NCBI GenBank assembly: GCA_963971285.1
Contig: OZ020249.1
Coordinates: 10,528,256 to 10,592,255 of the forward strand
Direction of reading: 5' to 3'
Source of the DNA: Astropecten irregularis
Lineage: Eukaryota; Echinodermata; Asteroidea; Paxillosida; Astropectinidae
DNA length: 64,000 nucleotides
Shown: in pieces, positions 32,538-44,243 of the stretch
Numbering within the stretch: position 1 is the first letter of the stretch
How the letters are laid out: each line of letters starts with the position of its first letter
Program-made: the position numbers and the translations under genes
The notes under the pieces: generated by a model
Told to the model about the DNA's origin: nothing
Database searches by the model: none
Seen by the model: the letters and a program-made list of their open reading frames with translations, nothing else

Positions 32538-32872
32538 TTTGCATACCGAAGCAGAAATCTTCACAGATTTGCCTATAACTTACAGGATAAAAAGATGGTG
32601 ATAGTAGAAACATACTGTTAAAATATTTCTGCCCGAAATGCTGTATTTATCCAGAAAAGAGTAAAATCAGTGACCAAAAGTATTTTTGATCTTTTAAAGA
32701 TCAAAAATAAAAGAGAAAAAACTTAAGAAATACTGTGGCTGTTTTTCTTTGTTTTCTCTAAAAGTGGGCACCGTATGGGACTGTAATCTTCACAGATGAC
32801 TGTTTCTGTATCTTTTTTGATATTTTTGCCCTTGCATTTGTAAGTTTCTTTGACAAGAACCAAAAAAATGAT
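32538..32872 (+). repeat. TTAA MITE family R1 in block A
   Basis: Matches R1 from CATACCGAAGCAGAAATC onward; left terminus replaced. The paralogous copy is at 45779-46106. Confidence 0.65.
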
Positions 32873-33057
32873 ATTCAGCCACTGAGATAAATTTCACAAT
32901 CAACTTTGGTGTATACTGTTATATTGTCTGCTTTTTGCTTTTGCAAAACTCATGATTTGAACATACATTTCTGTACAACCACTGTTGTGTTACATTAACA
33001 CATTAACCCTGCAAACTATGTATTAGCTGAATGACCGTACATGTACATCCCATCCAT

Positions 33058-33357
33058 TAGGCCGGGAAAAAAATGGCTGTGTTGCCCTCAGCGACTAAAT
33101 GCCGAAACTTTGGGTCGGGATTTTGTTTTTCTCCGAGTCCTCAAAGTATCCCCATTTTTGACAGAAAATGTAAGATTTAGCAGTAAAAAAGCGTGTCTCC
33201 TCAAAACGACCCAAGACCCAAGCCCTGGTGACCATACATCCTATTCTTAAATCTTTGAAAGTCGGCCCAAAAAAAGAAAAAAAAAACGACAGACCGACCG
33301 ACCCAAAATTTTAATTTTTCCACTTGAGGGCAACACAACAATGTTTTTTTTCCGGCC
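33058..33357. mobile_element. MITE with AGGCCGG termini in block A
   Basis: TTAGGCCGGGAAAAAAATGG and CATTGTTTTTTTTCCGGCCT with adjoining GTGTTGCCCTCA / TGAGGGCAACACA form the inverted ends, with CATT on both sides. Duplicate copy at 46308-46612. Confidence 0.55.
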
Positions 33358-33983
33358 TCATTCCATTATATCAAGCACAATTTTAAAATGGTTATAAAAA
33401 CATATTATACAAATTATTTTGGTTATAATTATGGTTTTGCTTTGCAATGATCATGTCCCAGATTCTGGGATTCATCACCCGTCTGGGGTCTGGATAAATA
33501 CTTCTGGTAATAATACCGCAGTCTACTAAAATGACTGCTTTGGCTACTTTACTCAAAGAATTAAATAAGTTCTATAAAAGATAATTGTAAGCAATGATTT
33601 AAGTCAGATGCAGGAAAGTGCATTTCCTGCAAACTAATAAGCTTCCTGGCAAGTACATGGTCTCTATAGGTGAAATAAGGTCATTATGTTATTAGCCACT
33701 AATTCCTCGAATCTGTGTTTCTGGTACATTGTGCATAATTTTACAATGGTGTAATGTGCTTCCAATTTAATATCTGGATCCGCAAATCTTAATATCTTCT
33801 GCCTGTATATTCTTTGACGCAGTACAAGTGTAATGTACAGTATTCAAATTTATTAAAATAAATTATTCTGGGTACATTGTATAACATTTCATGTCATTTT
33901 TCTTCGGAATTAGTAAATGTTGTTTCCGCCGTTAGTACTGTGTTCTGTAAAGGACACTGTCCTTTTTCCTCGTGTAGATAAAT

Positions 33984-34190
33984 ACACGTACGGGTTTACA
34001 CTTCGAAAAAAGCGCATGCGTGATAGTGCCTCGTTTTGAAGTCGCGATTAAAACTGCCGAAGTGTAAACCCGTGTATTGTCTTCGACAATGGACGGGTTT
34101 ACACTTCGAAAAGTGCGCATGCGTGGAAGTACCTCGTTTTGAAGTTGCGATCAAAATCTAAGATGGCCGCCATGGTGTAAACCCGTGTAT
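33984..34190. repeat. Two tandem ~100-bp palindromic MITEs (ACGGGTTTACAC ends)
   Basis: ACGGGTTTACACTTCGAA ... GTGTAAACCCGT occurs twice back to back, with CGCATGCGTG and CCTCGTTTTGAAGT internal motifs in each. Same arrangement at 47234-47440 in block B. Confidence 0.6.
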
Positions 34191-34573
34191 TATCCTCAGT
34201 TGTATAATATACGCTTTTCAGCTTGTAGGCCTATAGGGCCTATAATTATGGATCACGGATATTGTATAAAAAAATTTGGACTCCCAATACCCACATTGTC
34301 ACTGAAACCACAAGTTTCCATCTTGGAGGGCCAAATACAAAGGTAATACAAAGACGTGCTCACCATTGTTAGTTAAATCCGTCTGCCAACAATAGTTATC
34401 GCATTGTATCTGGCACGGTAAGATGGCCGCTAATGGCTTCAGTTGATACAAAAGCGTTGCAAGTCCAGATTTTTTGTCGTCCGTGATATGGATGCACAAA
34501 GGATCCAGTAAGATGTTTCAAGGATATGTGATCTGGTATGGATCCTGTTGGATCTTTGGAGTTTCACATGTGG

Positions 34574-35713
34574 TCAGTGTCTGACATGGTTTGTCTTTGG
34601 GCGAGGTTGTGTAGCACATAATGCCAGGCTGACTATGAAGAAGACTGCAGCGAGAAGCCACCCTGTTAAGGTAACCGGCAAGGTGATGACACAAGCACTG
34701 TTCATCTCCTCAGTGTCTTCGACAACATCACCGTTGTCGATTGGAGATTTGTCGGTCGGTGGTCGATCGGTCGATGTTGCGCCTGATTCTGTGGATGGGT
34801 GTGTGTCCTTGGAGTCATCAAACTTGTGGATTGGAGATTTGTCGGTCGGTAGTCGATCGGTCGATGTTGCGCCTGATTCTGTGGATGGATATGTGTCCTT
34901 GGGATCATCAAACTTGTGGATTGCAGATTTGTCGGTCGGTGGTTGATCGATGTATGCTGCGGCTGACTCTATCGGTGGATTTGTCGACTTAACTGCATGT
35001 GTGGTGCTGACTGATGGTGTCTTATCAGGACGGACCAGCAATAAGGCACTTTGCCTCTGCCTTGTTAATGAGACTGACCCTCGGACCACCTCGCACGCCA
35101 CTCGGCTGCCGTTGTTTTCCATGTGTAGCTGCTCAAAGATGAGCCTCTTGTTCTTGTTCTTGAACTGAATGTTTCCGGATGCCTTTATTTCCGCCCAGTT
35201 GCCACTTGTAAACATGAACCAAGCGTGTGAGTTTTCTCTGGACTGTTGGTCGTATGAACAGCTGAAGGCAGCTTTATCACCTTGGGAGCTCCTCAGAGTC
35301 GATGGTTGGACGACCGTGTTGATCGGATCAACAACACTGAGTGCTCCCACTTGAGAGAATTCAGTCCGAGGAGAATCAGTGGGAACAAGAGAATAGACAC
35401 TGCAGTGGTAGTCACCAGCATCATTTTGATCCACGTCTGGAATGAGTAAAGTCCACTCTGGACCTTGTGATGAAATTCCATATGTACGCTCGTTCAGCGG
35501 GCTCTGACTCCAACAATTAGAAATGAAAAGCATCCGCTCGTATATCCAGTGAAGGCGACGTTCGTCTTCATTCCTCCCACACACGGTAACATTGACCGTG
35601 CAGCTCAGCGTCACATTATCGCCTACTACAGCCAGGGTATCCTTGGGGCCCGCAGTGAAGAACCCCTCTCCACAAACCGATGCAGCAATCAAAATGACAC
35701 CAAACACGAACAT
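34574..35713 (-). CDS. Ig receptor gene 1: two-Ig-domain type I membrane protein, intronless
   Basis: A 379-residue single-exon frame from ATG 35713. Signal peptide about 1-15 (FVFGVILIAASVCG); Ig domain 1 about 20-125 (LSCTV ... W ... DAGDYHCSVY, ending VGALSVVD); Ig domain 2 about 130-235 (AFSCSYDQQ ... W ... RVACEVV); Ser/Thr/Pro-rich stalk with two 30-residue repeats; transmembrane helix about 341-366; 11-residue cytoplasmic tail. It is likely a cell-surface recognition molecule; the ligand is unknown. A 1-nt indel relative to gene 3 shifts the last residues, so the tail is PRPKTNHVRH here. Flanks are almost identical to gene 3 but Ig1 differs strongly. No intron is needed, which is unusual for Ig proteins. 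I do not recognise a named orthologue. Confidence 0.75.
   Translation of the reverse strand: MFVFGVILIAASVCGEGFFTAGPKDTLAVVGDNVTLSCTVNVTVCGRNEDERRLHWIYERMLFISNCWSQSPLNERTYGISSQGPEWTLLIPDVDQNDAGDYHCSVYSLVPTDSPRTEFSQVGALSVVDPINTVVQPSTLRSSQGDKAAFSCSYDQQSRENSHAWFMFTSGNWAEIKASGNIQFKNKNKRLIFEQLHMENNGSRVACEVVRGSVSLTRQRQSALLLVRPDKTPSVSTTHAVKSTNPPIESAAAYIDQPPTDKSAIHKFDDPKDTYPSTESGATSTDRLPTDKSPIHKFDDSKDTHPSTESGATSTDRPPTDKSPIDNGDVVEDTEEMNSACVITLPVTLTGWLLAAVFFIVSLALCATQPRPKTNHVRH
34739..34918 (-). repeat. Stalk minisatellite, two 90-bp units (gene 1)
   Basis: Each unit encodes HKFDD(P/S)KDT(H/Y)PSTES followed by GATSTDR(L/P)PTDKSPI. Homologous to the 16-unit array in gene 3. Confidence 0.9.
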
Positions 35714-35821
35714 TGCGGCAGTTTTCCCTCGGAAAACAGTACAATTAAATCACAAATTGTTTGGTCAAACAACTTGTGACTGACCCAAATTAGGAGCAGT
35801 TCGTGAGCTTGTGATCCGACG

Positions 35822-35827
35822 TTTATA
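35822..35827 (-). promoter_or_regulatory. Candidate TATA box of Ig gene 1
   Basis: TATAAA on the minus strand about 109 bp before the start codon. The same hexamer sits 108 bp before the start of gene 3 (50322-50327); gene 2 has a degraded version. Position-based inference. Confidence 0.4.
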
Positions 35828-36584
35828 GATTTGAAAACGTTTGAGAAAGCAGATTGTAATTTCCGAAGCATAGACACTGACTCTAGGTTTGAGCGCCTGG
35901 TGGATTTGAAATAGTGAATAGTTCACTTGTGAGCTAGCAAGCAAACCCTATTGTGCTTGTACGTGGACTGATCACCCTTGCCAATAAATTTGGCAAGAAC
36001 CAAGTAGTCATTGCATTGGGATATATTAATAGGCGGTCTTGGCACGGGCCTCCCTTTGCCTGGCAAATAGTCTCCTCTAGTTGTTACATGGTGTTTCTTT
36101 TTCATGACTCTTTCTTCCTTATAAAACGGAATAAACAGATCAATGGGAAGACATGAAGCAACATTCAGTACGTTTATCGTCGCCCAATCGCAGTTATTTG
36201 GCATGCAAACGCGGAAAATGTGTTAAAATTGAATGCACAATTGTTTCTCTGGTCTACATGTAGACTCGATTCCAAGTGGGACTTTGTCCTTGCTTGTTTA
36301 ACTCCGTATTGATTTGACTTGTTATTGGATTTTATACACCAGGAAAAAGTGAATTTCATACATTATCCGGTCTAGATGTAGACTTGATTCTGAGTGGGAC
36401 TTTTGCCCTTGTCAGTCTTTATACGTGTATATAGCTCCGTATTAATGTGACGTGTTAATAAACAACAATCGACAACAAACAATAACAAAAAGAAAACAGA
36501 AAACAAAAACAAACAACGAACAACAAACAGCAAATGACGAACGACAAGCGACAAGTGACAAACAACAACAACGACATTTCAGAC

Positions 36585-36873
36585 TTAAAGGTCAATACAT
36601 GATTGGTAAACGTCACAGCACTGATACTTTGTCTGATCAAACATGTACATGAAATAATAAACCTGTGAAAATTTGAGCTCAATCGGACATCTGAGTCACG
36701 AGGCAATAGCGAAAACCCGACTAAATTTTTCTTATAATACTTGAAGAATGGTTTTGATCTTACCCCAAGATCGAAACTGTTTTCAGTCTTTGTTTTACTA
36801 ATTTCTGGATAAATACAGCATTTCAGGTGGAAATGTTTTAACGGTATGTTTCTACCAGCATCTTCATACCTTG
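36585..36873 (-). repeat. TTAA MITE family R1/R1b hybrid
   Basis: TTAAAGGTCAATACATGATT, the TTTGTCTGATCAAACATG module and CTCAATCGGACATCTGAG, then the R1 module to TTTCTACCAGCATCTTCATACC. Confidence 0.6.
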
Positions 36874-38163
36874 AGTGAAAGGGGATAACGAAAACAACTT
36901 AAGTGAGGGTGTCCTTTATGTTTGTTCCAAAAATCGTTCGGACGAACTATCTTTGGAAAAGACAGTAAATCTTGATTTTCTTGAAAAAAAAAACCCAGCA
37001 TCTGATGAACCAAAATTTCCCATGGTGACTGTTTGCACTGTTTACGAACTGTTGAGTCCATTTTCTGTCTCAAACTCAATAATTTGTTTTGGAGGCCTTG
37101 CAAATCCTATATGCTCCTATTAAAGACACCTGAAGTTTTCATTTGGGGGTCAGGGGTTTTTATAATGGTATAATTCAGCCCTCGCACCGAAATGCACGCT
37201 TTCAGGAGCACTCTACGACTCTCATACACGTATCTGGGTCTGTCCACACTAATGAATACATTTGATAACTTTCACGGGGTGTAACGTGGGAGGTGGATTT
37301 AAAATAAGTTTTTATGCTAAATTTTGTTTCCTAAACATTCCTGTATTCATTCGAAGTTAACTGAAAAAAATGAATAGGCTGATTCACTGGATAAGTAGGA
37401 AATCACAAGGGCATCTTTAAAGGGCGGCTGCAGTGCTTTTTTCAGTCAGGTTATTTTATTGCCTTCATACAGAGAATATACTGACAGATAATGAATGGCA
37501 AGTCTTATTTTGGTTTCAAACCAGCATTTGGTTTTCCTTTGAATGCCTTTGTAAAACGGGGGATTTTCACGCACACTCATGTAGGGAACCAACAGCAAAA
37601 ATATAATGAAAAAACATAAGAAATGAAGAGGCAAACTTGACCTACAGAAATGGTTTGGTAAAAAAAATAACACCACCAGTTGAGTGAAAGGAACATATTT
37701 GGCAAAATAAAACCATTGAGGAGGAAAAGGTCTGTCAGAAAACCTATAAAACAACTGCAACTTTTTGTGCACAAATCAATTGGGTTACTGCTCTCAGTTC
37801 CCCAGATGACATCACAGTTTTGCTCATGAATATGGAAATGCTAATTAGCATACAAACCAAAAAACCTGTTTTTAACCCTGAATCAGTGTGAGGAAGTGGG
37901 TAAAATTACAATCCCCATGTACAGTTTTTTTATTGGCACATGTTCAAGCCATAATATTCCCATTGCAGAGACCCTTTAAATGAATGATAACGTTTGTTAC
38001 ATGGACAAACATTCTTGTATTGTACAGGTATATTCTTGTCAGAATTCAATGCAGACTTGTTCCATATATATTACTTTAATGATGTGCAAATGTCATCTTT
38101 AAAAATTAAAGCATCGTATGTGTTATTTATGAAGTAAGGATGTATCTTGAATATCCATAACAT

Positions 38164-38194
38164 GGACAGACATTTTGGGACAAAATGTCTGTCC
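38164..38194. repeat. Perfect hairpin, 14-bp arms
   Basis: GGACAGACATTTTG, loop GGA, then the exact complement. TAACAAACGT motifs flank it at about 37990, 38203 and 38385. Possibly a MITE remnant. Confidence 0.6.
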
Positions 38195-39487
38195 CCGTAA
38201 CAAACGTGAAATCTTGAAGATGTAGACACTGTTGTTCAAAAAATACCTAGACAGGCTAGAGGTAATAAACTATAATTGCCCAGTAGCCATCCCACAATGG
38301 AAAGCTTTGCATTTAAGGAACAAAATTTGGGATGATTAATTATTTTCATTACTAAATGCCAGCACTTAATGATGAAATGTCCGTGTTACAAACGTTACAT
38401 GCTTGAAGATGATCCTCTGTACTATCTTGAGTGCTTCGAAATCTATCAAACTTTTTGGCCGGCCAAGTTCTTACAAGAATAATGGGATGTAGTTAAAGAG
38501 AAAACATGGCAAATTACTTGATGTATCAACTCCTGTGCTTGGTTCCCCTCCAAAAGTCACACAAATGTATGCATTAGTATGGACAGACCCATCTACAAGT
38601 TTGTTATCAGAAAAGTACTATGACACATGGATTTTATACACCAGGAAGTCAATTACATGCATACAATATCTGCATTATGTTATTCAAGCCTGCATATTGG
38701 ACAACTATAGACTCTGCATACAATAATGGAGGAAGATGGTTCAATGTCAGTGTCAAATAATTACTTCCGGTTCTAAAAGTACATAGTAAAGGGTTGATGT
38801 TTAAAAACGCGGTCATACGCGGCTAGTCAAACACAATGACCATCTCTACTGTCACAGGTACCCACTACCTCATAGGTGCATGGAAGCCATTTCTATGAGC
38901 TAGGTGCCATGCTTAAGGACACAAGCAGCCTGATTCCCGTGGCTGGACTTAAAATCCCAATCTGGGGAGTTGTCACCATAAGACATTGAGTTTGACCCAC
39001 CAGAGCATAATGACCTTTGCACTTCACAGCTTTTGCTAATAGTGAAATATTTTCTTGAGTACATAGGACCTATGCCTACATCTGTAACTATACATTAATC
39101 GGACTTTATCCATTTGACATCTTACCAACCCAGTATGTGGGATGTTTCAGGACCACATTTTTGCCCCAATTTATTCGGACGTGTTCCATTTCCTACGAAG
39201 TTTTCCTCAGTATATTTCGTATGCTGCAGCAGCGGGCAGCAAACTATATGCAAAAGTCAGTACATTTCTAATAATACTAGTTCTACTATACAGCATCATA
39301 GTAGAACATATTCCTTACAATGTTTCCATTTACAATATCTGTCATTATCTAAAATTCTTCAAGCATTGATGTACACTCTCATATCATATTATGTATTAAA
39401 CTGGGCCACTTTCATTTATTTTACATTAAGTATTGTAGTTCAACTTTCTGAGTAATAACATTATAATGGTCATAACATTGTGGTATC

Positions 39488-39518
39488 CTGATGATGACTA
39501 GAGCAGGCTAGTCGAAAC
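39488..39518 (+). ncRNA. Hammerhead-like ribozyme core (candidate)
   Basis: CTGATGA (39488-39494), one extra T, then stem GACTAG / CTAGTC with loop AGCAGG, then GAAAC. This is the order of conserved boxes in a hammerhead. The unpaired T between CTGATGA and stem II and the lack of an evident cleavage-site strand argue against an active fold. Penelope-like retroelements are known to carry such motifs. Confidence 0.35.
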
Positions 39519-40400
39519 GTTGAGACCTTATGAGATGTGCAAACGATATAGTACTTAAGTACAAACGATTCTTACATGGCGTTTCCGCAAACCAATTCAC
39601 ATACCAATTGTCACCATGCAAAACCTCAAATCTTTCTTAACATATTGGTTATACTATACATACTTACGTAAAAACATGTATTGCGATAATAATTACGCTT
39701 TTAACGTCATAAATGTATCCATTGTCATTCCAAAGTGCTCAATTTGTATACCACCTATAGATAAAACTTTAGAAAAACGAGTAAATTGCTAGTAATTCAT
39801 CCCTTCGTTTGTATCTTAATGAGTCACGACAAAATTCTGGCTAAATACTTCCGGTTAATACGTCTGTTACTGCGATGTTTACTGTCCTCACAAAATGATA
39901 TTATTTCAAAAGTAAACGAAAGCAATGATTTATAAAGTCAGACTCAGGAAATTGAAAATTATATAACAAAACCTCTATGTGTCAAATAACACATTGTGAG
40001 TGCTTCCTGAAATTAAGCTCACTGGCAACTGGTCTCTTATAGGTGAAATAAGGTCATTATCTTAGACCACTAACTCCTTCGTGTTTCTGGTAAATTCTGC
40101 TTTTACATGAGTCAATGATGCAGTTTAATTACCTGTGTTTTTTTATTTAATGTCTGGATCCGCCACTGATAAATCGACTCTTCTGCTTATTCTCTGATGC
40201 AGTACAAATTCAGTGTTGCAGAAATGAGCTGCTATTTTATCTAGGTACATGTTATAACATTTCATGTCATTTCTGTGTGTGTATAGTATTAGGTGTGTCC
40301 ACTGTTAGTACGGTGTTCTGTAAAGGACACTTCGGCCTTGCTTGTCCTAGAGATACCCACCGTTCTACGCTTCTTCGGCTTGGATTCACACGAGACAAAG

Positions 40401-41438
40401 TTAGATTTTCGTTTCATAGATGTGATCTGATATGGAATCTCGGTCATGCTGTTGGATCTTTGGTGTTTCACGTTGTTGGTGGGTGTCTGATTTAGCTCGT
40501 CTTTTGACGAGGATATAAAGGATCAACGTCAGGCTGAGTATGAAGAAGACTCCAGCTAGAGTCCATCCTGGTACGATGACCACGAAGTTATTAGACTCTT
40601 CGGCAATGTTATCCTTGTCAATTGGAGATTTGTCGGTGGTAGAATGATCGGGAAATTCTGCGTCTGAGACTGACGGTAGATGTGTGGAAACTGCATGTGT
40701 GGTGCTGACTTGTGTCTTATTAGGACGGACCAGCAATAAGCCACTTTGCCTCTGCCTTGTTAATGAGACTGACCCTCGGACCACCTCGCACGCCACTTGG
40801 CTGCCGTTGTATTCCATCCGTAGCTGCTCAAAGATGAGCCTTTTTTTTTTCTTGTTCTTGAACTGAATGTTTTCAGAGGCCTGTATTTCTCTCCACCTGC
40901 CTCTTGTAAACATGAACCAATCGTGTGAGTTCTCTGTCGACTGCTGGTCGTATGAACAGCTGAAGACAGCTTGACCACCTTGGGGTCTCCTTAAAGCCAA
41001 TGGTTGGACAACCGTGTTGATCGGCTCAACAACACTGAGTGTTCCCACTCCAGAGTCATCACTGTAATGTGTATCAGAAGAAACAAATGAATAGATATAG
41101 CATCCATAATCTCCAGCAGCATTTTGATCCACGTTTGGTATTTGCAAAATCCACTCTGGACCCTGTGATGAAACTTCATATTGATAATTATAACGCATTC
41201 GCATGTAACAATGCGTAATTGGAGATGATACTGTTTGGACTGGTCTTACTGGACTTGGTCGATGTTTCCAGTAAATCAATCGAGAGGGACTGGTCTCCCC
41301 GCACACCGTGACTTTGACCGTGCAGCTCAGTGTCACATCATCGCCTACTACAGCCAGGGTATCCTCGGGACCAGCCTTGAAGAACCCCTCTCCACAAACC
41401 GATACCGCACCAATCAATATAACACCAAACACCAACAT
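40401..41438 (-). CDS. Ig receptor gene 2: diverged paralogue with longer cytoplasmic tail
   Basis: 345 residues from the ATG at 41438, which matches the start of genes 1 and 3; the frame is open further upstream. Signal peptide (LVFGVILIGAVSVCG), Ig domain 1 (LSCTV ... GDYGCYIYS, ending GVGTLSVVE), Ig domain 2 (VFSCSYDQQ ... VACEVV), a short stalk with at most one degenerate repeat unit, transmembrane helix about 285-311, and a basic KRR anchor with a 34-residue tail ending HIYETKI. That tyrosine is not a consensus ITIM. Ig2 and the signal peptide are closely conserved with genes 1 and 3, while the middle of Ig1 is very different and longer. Likely the least modified copy of the intracellular end. 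Function unknown. Confidence 0.75.
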   Translation of the reverse strand: MLVFGVILIGAVSVCGEGFFKAGPEDTLAVVGDDVTLSCTVKVTVCGETSPSRLIYWKHRPSPVRPVQTVSSPITHCYMRMRYNYQYEVSSQGPEWILQIPNVDQNAAGDYGCYIYSFVSSDTHYSDDSGVGTLSVVEPINTVVQPLALRRPQGGQAVFSCSYDQQSTENSHDWFMFTRGRWREIQASENIQFKNKKKKRLIFEQLRMEYNGSQVACEVVRGSVSLTRQRQSGLLLVRPNKTQVSTTHAVSTHLPSVSDAEFPDHSTTDKSPIDKDNIAEESNNFVVIVPGWTLAGVFFILSLTLILYILVKRRAKSDTHQQRETPKIQQHDRDSISDHIYETKI

Positions 41439-44243
41439 TTCAGGAAAGATAGCACAGTTTAAAAAAAGTGCATTTGATAAAAAAAAACGATTGTCATTCA
41501 CTCACACAATTGAGCATAGCTCATGTTCCTGTTATGTTCGATGTTTTTCTTCCAAAGTTGATAGATTTCAAACTTGTGGGGAAGCAGTTGGCATTTTCCA
41601 AAGCATTGACACTGCAGTTATTCAATGGTTAACCCTATGAGGCTAAATTGTGTGTTTGTGTGCTAGCAATCAGTCTCAAATAGACGTGGACGTGGAAAAA
41701 TCACTCTTTGCAGTTTGACAATATCGTCTGTTTCGGACTCTTGGTTTTTTGAAACTTCCTTCCCTTTTGGCCATAATTTTGGAGTCATCGAGCATTATCT
41801 CGAAAAGTGATAATCACATAAAACTGGGCATGTTCCTTGTAAGTAGATGCTACTTCCGGGTCCATAACAGTTGGACACTATGGGCAACGCACGAAGCTAC
41901 GAGCTTTCTGTTGTATTGTTCTCCGCAATTTAAACTTGAATTTTGCCCCACATGATGATGTTTCTTGTTTCTACATTTTGACCTATCACTTTGACCGATG
42001 TACTGCCATTGATTTTGCACGTAAAAGGAATGGGCCTACTTCGGTATCACAAGCCGATTTTTAGAGTGTAGATGTGAGTGTTTTTTTGGCAGTTCAAGAT
42101 TGTCTAGAAAGTTTGCACCGTGTCTCTCCGATGGTATAGGAGTGTCTTTGAAGCAGAAGGGTATAGGCTGTTCCACAGTGCAGGATCAGAGACGCACAAT
42201 GGCCTATTTACGTGGTCGTCCTTGGGGTAAAGGTTGATGTAACAGTGTAAGAGGTTGTCGAACGAGGACCGCAGATTGTCAGTTGTGTGTACGAGGTTGA
42301 ACGAGCTCTTGTAGGTATAACAGTGCGAGCCCGTACTCTGATTAGAATGAGAATTCAGTGTTTATCCACTGCAGATTATCCACTGTAAGAGGCGAAGTCA
42401 TTTAATAAACCCTGGCTGATTGTCGGCCTATGGGATTTCGTGTACAAAATATTACCACTGACTGTCCCACAATGCAGTTCTCATATGCTTTAAACGTTCA
42501 CTTCCGGTCTATCTACCGATGGGTCTCTGGGATTATGGGCACCATGTATGAGCAACTGACAATCCCACAATACATTTCTCATATTTCATCACTGCACATT
42601 TCCGGTCTATCCGCGAAAGGGTCTATGAAGAGAATGCGTGACTGAAAATATGTCCCGGATGAAAAAATGGTCTCCGTTTCCCAGACCCTTGTCTGTTTAT
42701 ATTGTAAATGTCAATTTGTTTTACCCGGTTTCCTTCCTTATAAAACGGAAAGACAAAGCAATTAAAATGAGGAACCAATGCTTGATTTTATCAGCCTTCC
42801 ATTAAGCTTATTGGCAGCCAAAACAAGGGACATGCAGGAATCTAGACACATGTAAACCCCAACCAGTTGCCAGTAGGCTTGTAAATATAATATCGCTAGA
42901 ATCACTGTACAATGTACTGAATCCTCTACTGCTTGAACTGAAAGAAGAAGGGGGAATTAACGTTTAATATATTCGCTCATTACAATTGAGCAAATGGTGC
43001 ATTTTCCCTTTGTATTTCCGACTAACTCTACTACAGCATCCATATATAATGCGTCGTTCATTATGTTGTTACAATCTTAAAGATTCTGCACGAATTCGAT
43101 TGATATATGTAATTTATTACATAAAATCATTTATCAAAACCAGGAACTGCATCATGATAGCTGGACTTCTTGGTTTAACAGTAAACAGCCGCATATAAAC
43201 ACATGCTACTCTTCATAATCAGCAGATATATATTCATCTTCATTTCCGTCTAATTCTACCACAACGTCCTTATGTAATGCGCCGGTTTTTTTTATTTTAT
43301 GTCAAAGTTGTCATTATATTATTGTAATCAAGTATTGCACAACATTATTCATTACATTAAACTGAAGCGGGACATCCTGCTTAAACAGTATGCATCCCCA
43401 TACATGTATTACCGCATGTATTAAACTGTAAAATAACAAAATCAGTTTTAACCATTCGATTCAAATTCACTTCACGTTTGCCAAACTTGTCTCTCTCTAC
43501 TAAATCCATGCACTTCCGCAATATGACAACAATTAAACAAACTTTACATTTGTTTCTATCCTTAAATGCGGCTACCGAGTGAATAATATTTTTAGATAAG
43601 TTCTTTTATGTATAGTTTCCATTTAACATGATTGCATGATTATTGAAAAATTTAATATACAGAGAATTCTTGAACATTAATATACCTCAGTATATCGGTC
43701 TAGTGGGGGCGCTGTGGTGAATGCCTTTTTGAGGTATAAGTCACAAAAGCATCCCATGAAAAGGCATTAATGAAGTAATTTTACAAACTCACCAAATTAG
43801 GATCAATTTAATTATTCTTTTCTCCTTGGATGTTAAACATTGCTGTGACAATTTGCCATTTTAAGCCATACGCCAATGCTGTGTGCAACACCAAAGATGA
43901 CATCATTAGAACGCCTCCACGAGGCCCAAAATAATTATGGTCTATTACATAATATAGCATATTAGCATATTACATATCCAAACATGGTCCCAACTTCAAT
44001 CCACGTGCAAAAGTTACATGTCAGGTTAATGACAGACCAAACGATAGTGGTCACGAGCACCCATGCACCTAAACTCCACCCATATGTGTTTGGTATCTTG
44101 TTTCAAGAGGAATAATGTTACAACAGTCCCTTTATAAAAAAAGAGATGGGACAAAGGGAGTCCAAACATTCAAATCAAGACATCCTTTTCCGCCGCGTCA
44201 TGAAAATCTCACTCATGAAAAAATTTTGAACTTGGCATCTCTG
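41439..44243. other. Spacer between Ig gene 2 and block B
   Basis: 41440-41650 is homologous to the 5' flank of genes 1 and 3. About 42085-42340 reads on the minus strand as a decayed retrotransposon C-terminus (CVSDPALWNSL-like). 42440-42620 is a two-copy tandem repeat around CCCACAATRCA and TTCCGGTCTATC. The rest is AT-rich with no recognised feature. Confidence 0.4.

Larger units (their letters stand above)
30747..36360 (-). repeat. Segmental duplication block A (contains Ig gene 1)
   Basis: Collinear with block B (44244-50860). Between 33041 and about 34500 the offset is constant at about 13,250 bp, and I counted only about five differences per kilobase in a sampled stretch. Differences elsewhere include the R3 MITE insertion at 30798 in A only and the stalk-repeat expansion in B. 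Both blocks carry the same Ig gene plus about 3.8 kb of 3' flank. Confidence 0.85.
36361..40400. other. Spacer between Ig genes 1 and 2
   Basis: Holds an R1b MITE (36585-36873) and segments at 37430-37790 and 38630-38890 that recur, in swapped order, at 51625-51970 and 50860-51420 behind gene 3. It also contains hairpin 38164-38194, the hammerhead-like motif at 39488-39518, and 3' flank of gene 2 (40000-40330) homologous to 33600-33960. ORFs of 60-113 codons here show no protein homology. Confidence 0.5.

Noticed and set aside
34299-34499. 66-codon ORF conserved at 34299-34499 and 47549-47749
   Set aside because: Conserved only because the whole region is a ~99.5% identical duplication; no domain, no codon-level signature. 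The same holds for 33932-34120 / 47182-47370 and 31829-32023 / 45067-45261.
37446-37772. 108-codon hydrophobic minus-strand ORF
   Set aside because: The homologous region at 51710-51970 has a different, shorter frame with indels that break it, so it is not constrained as protein.
42085-42340. Functional retrotransposon gene on the minus strand
   Set aside because: Only a short PALWNSL-like C-terminal remnant with frame breaks; mentioned as a decayed fragment.
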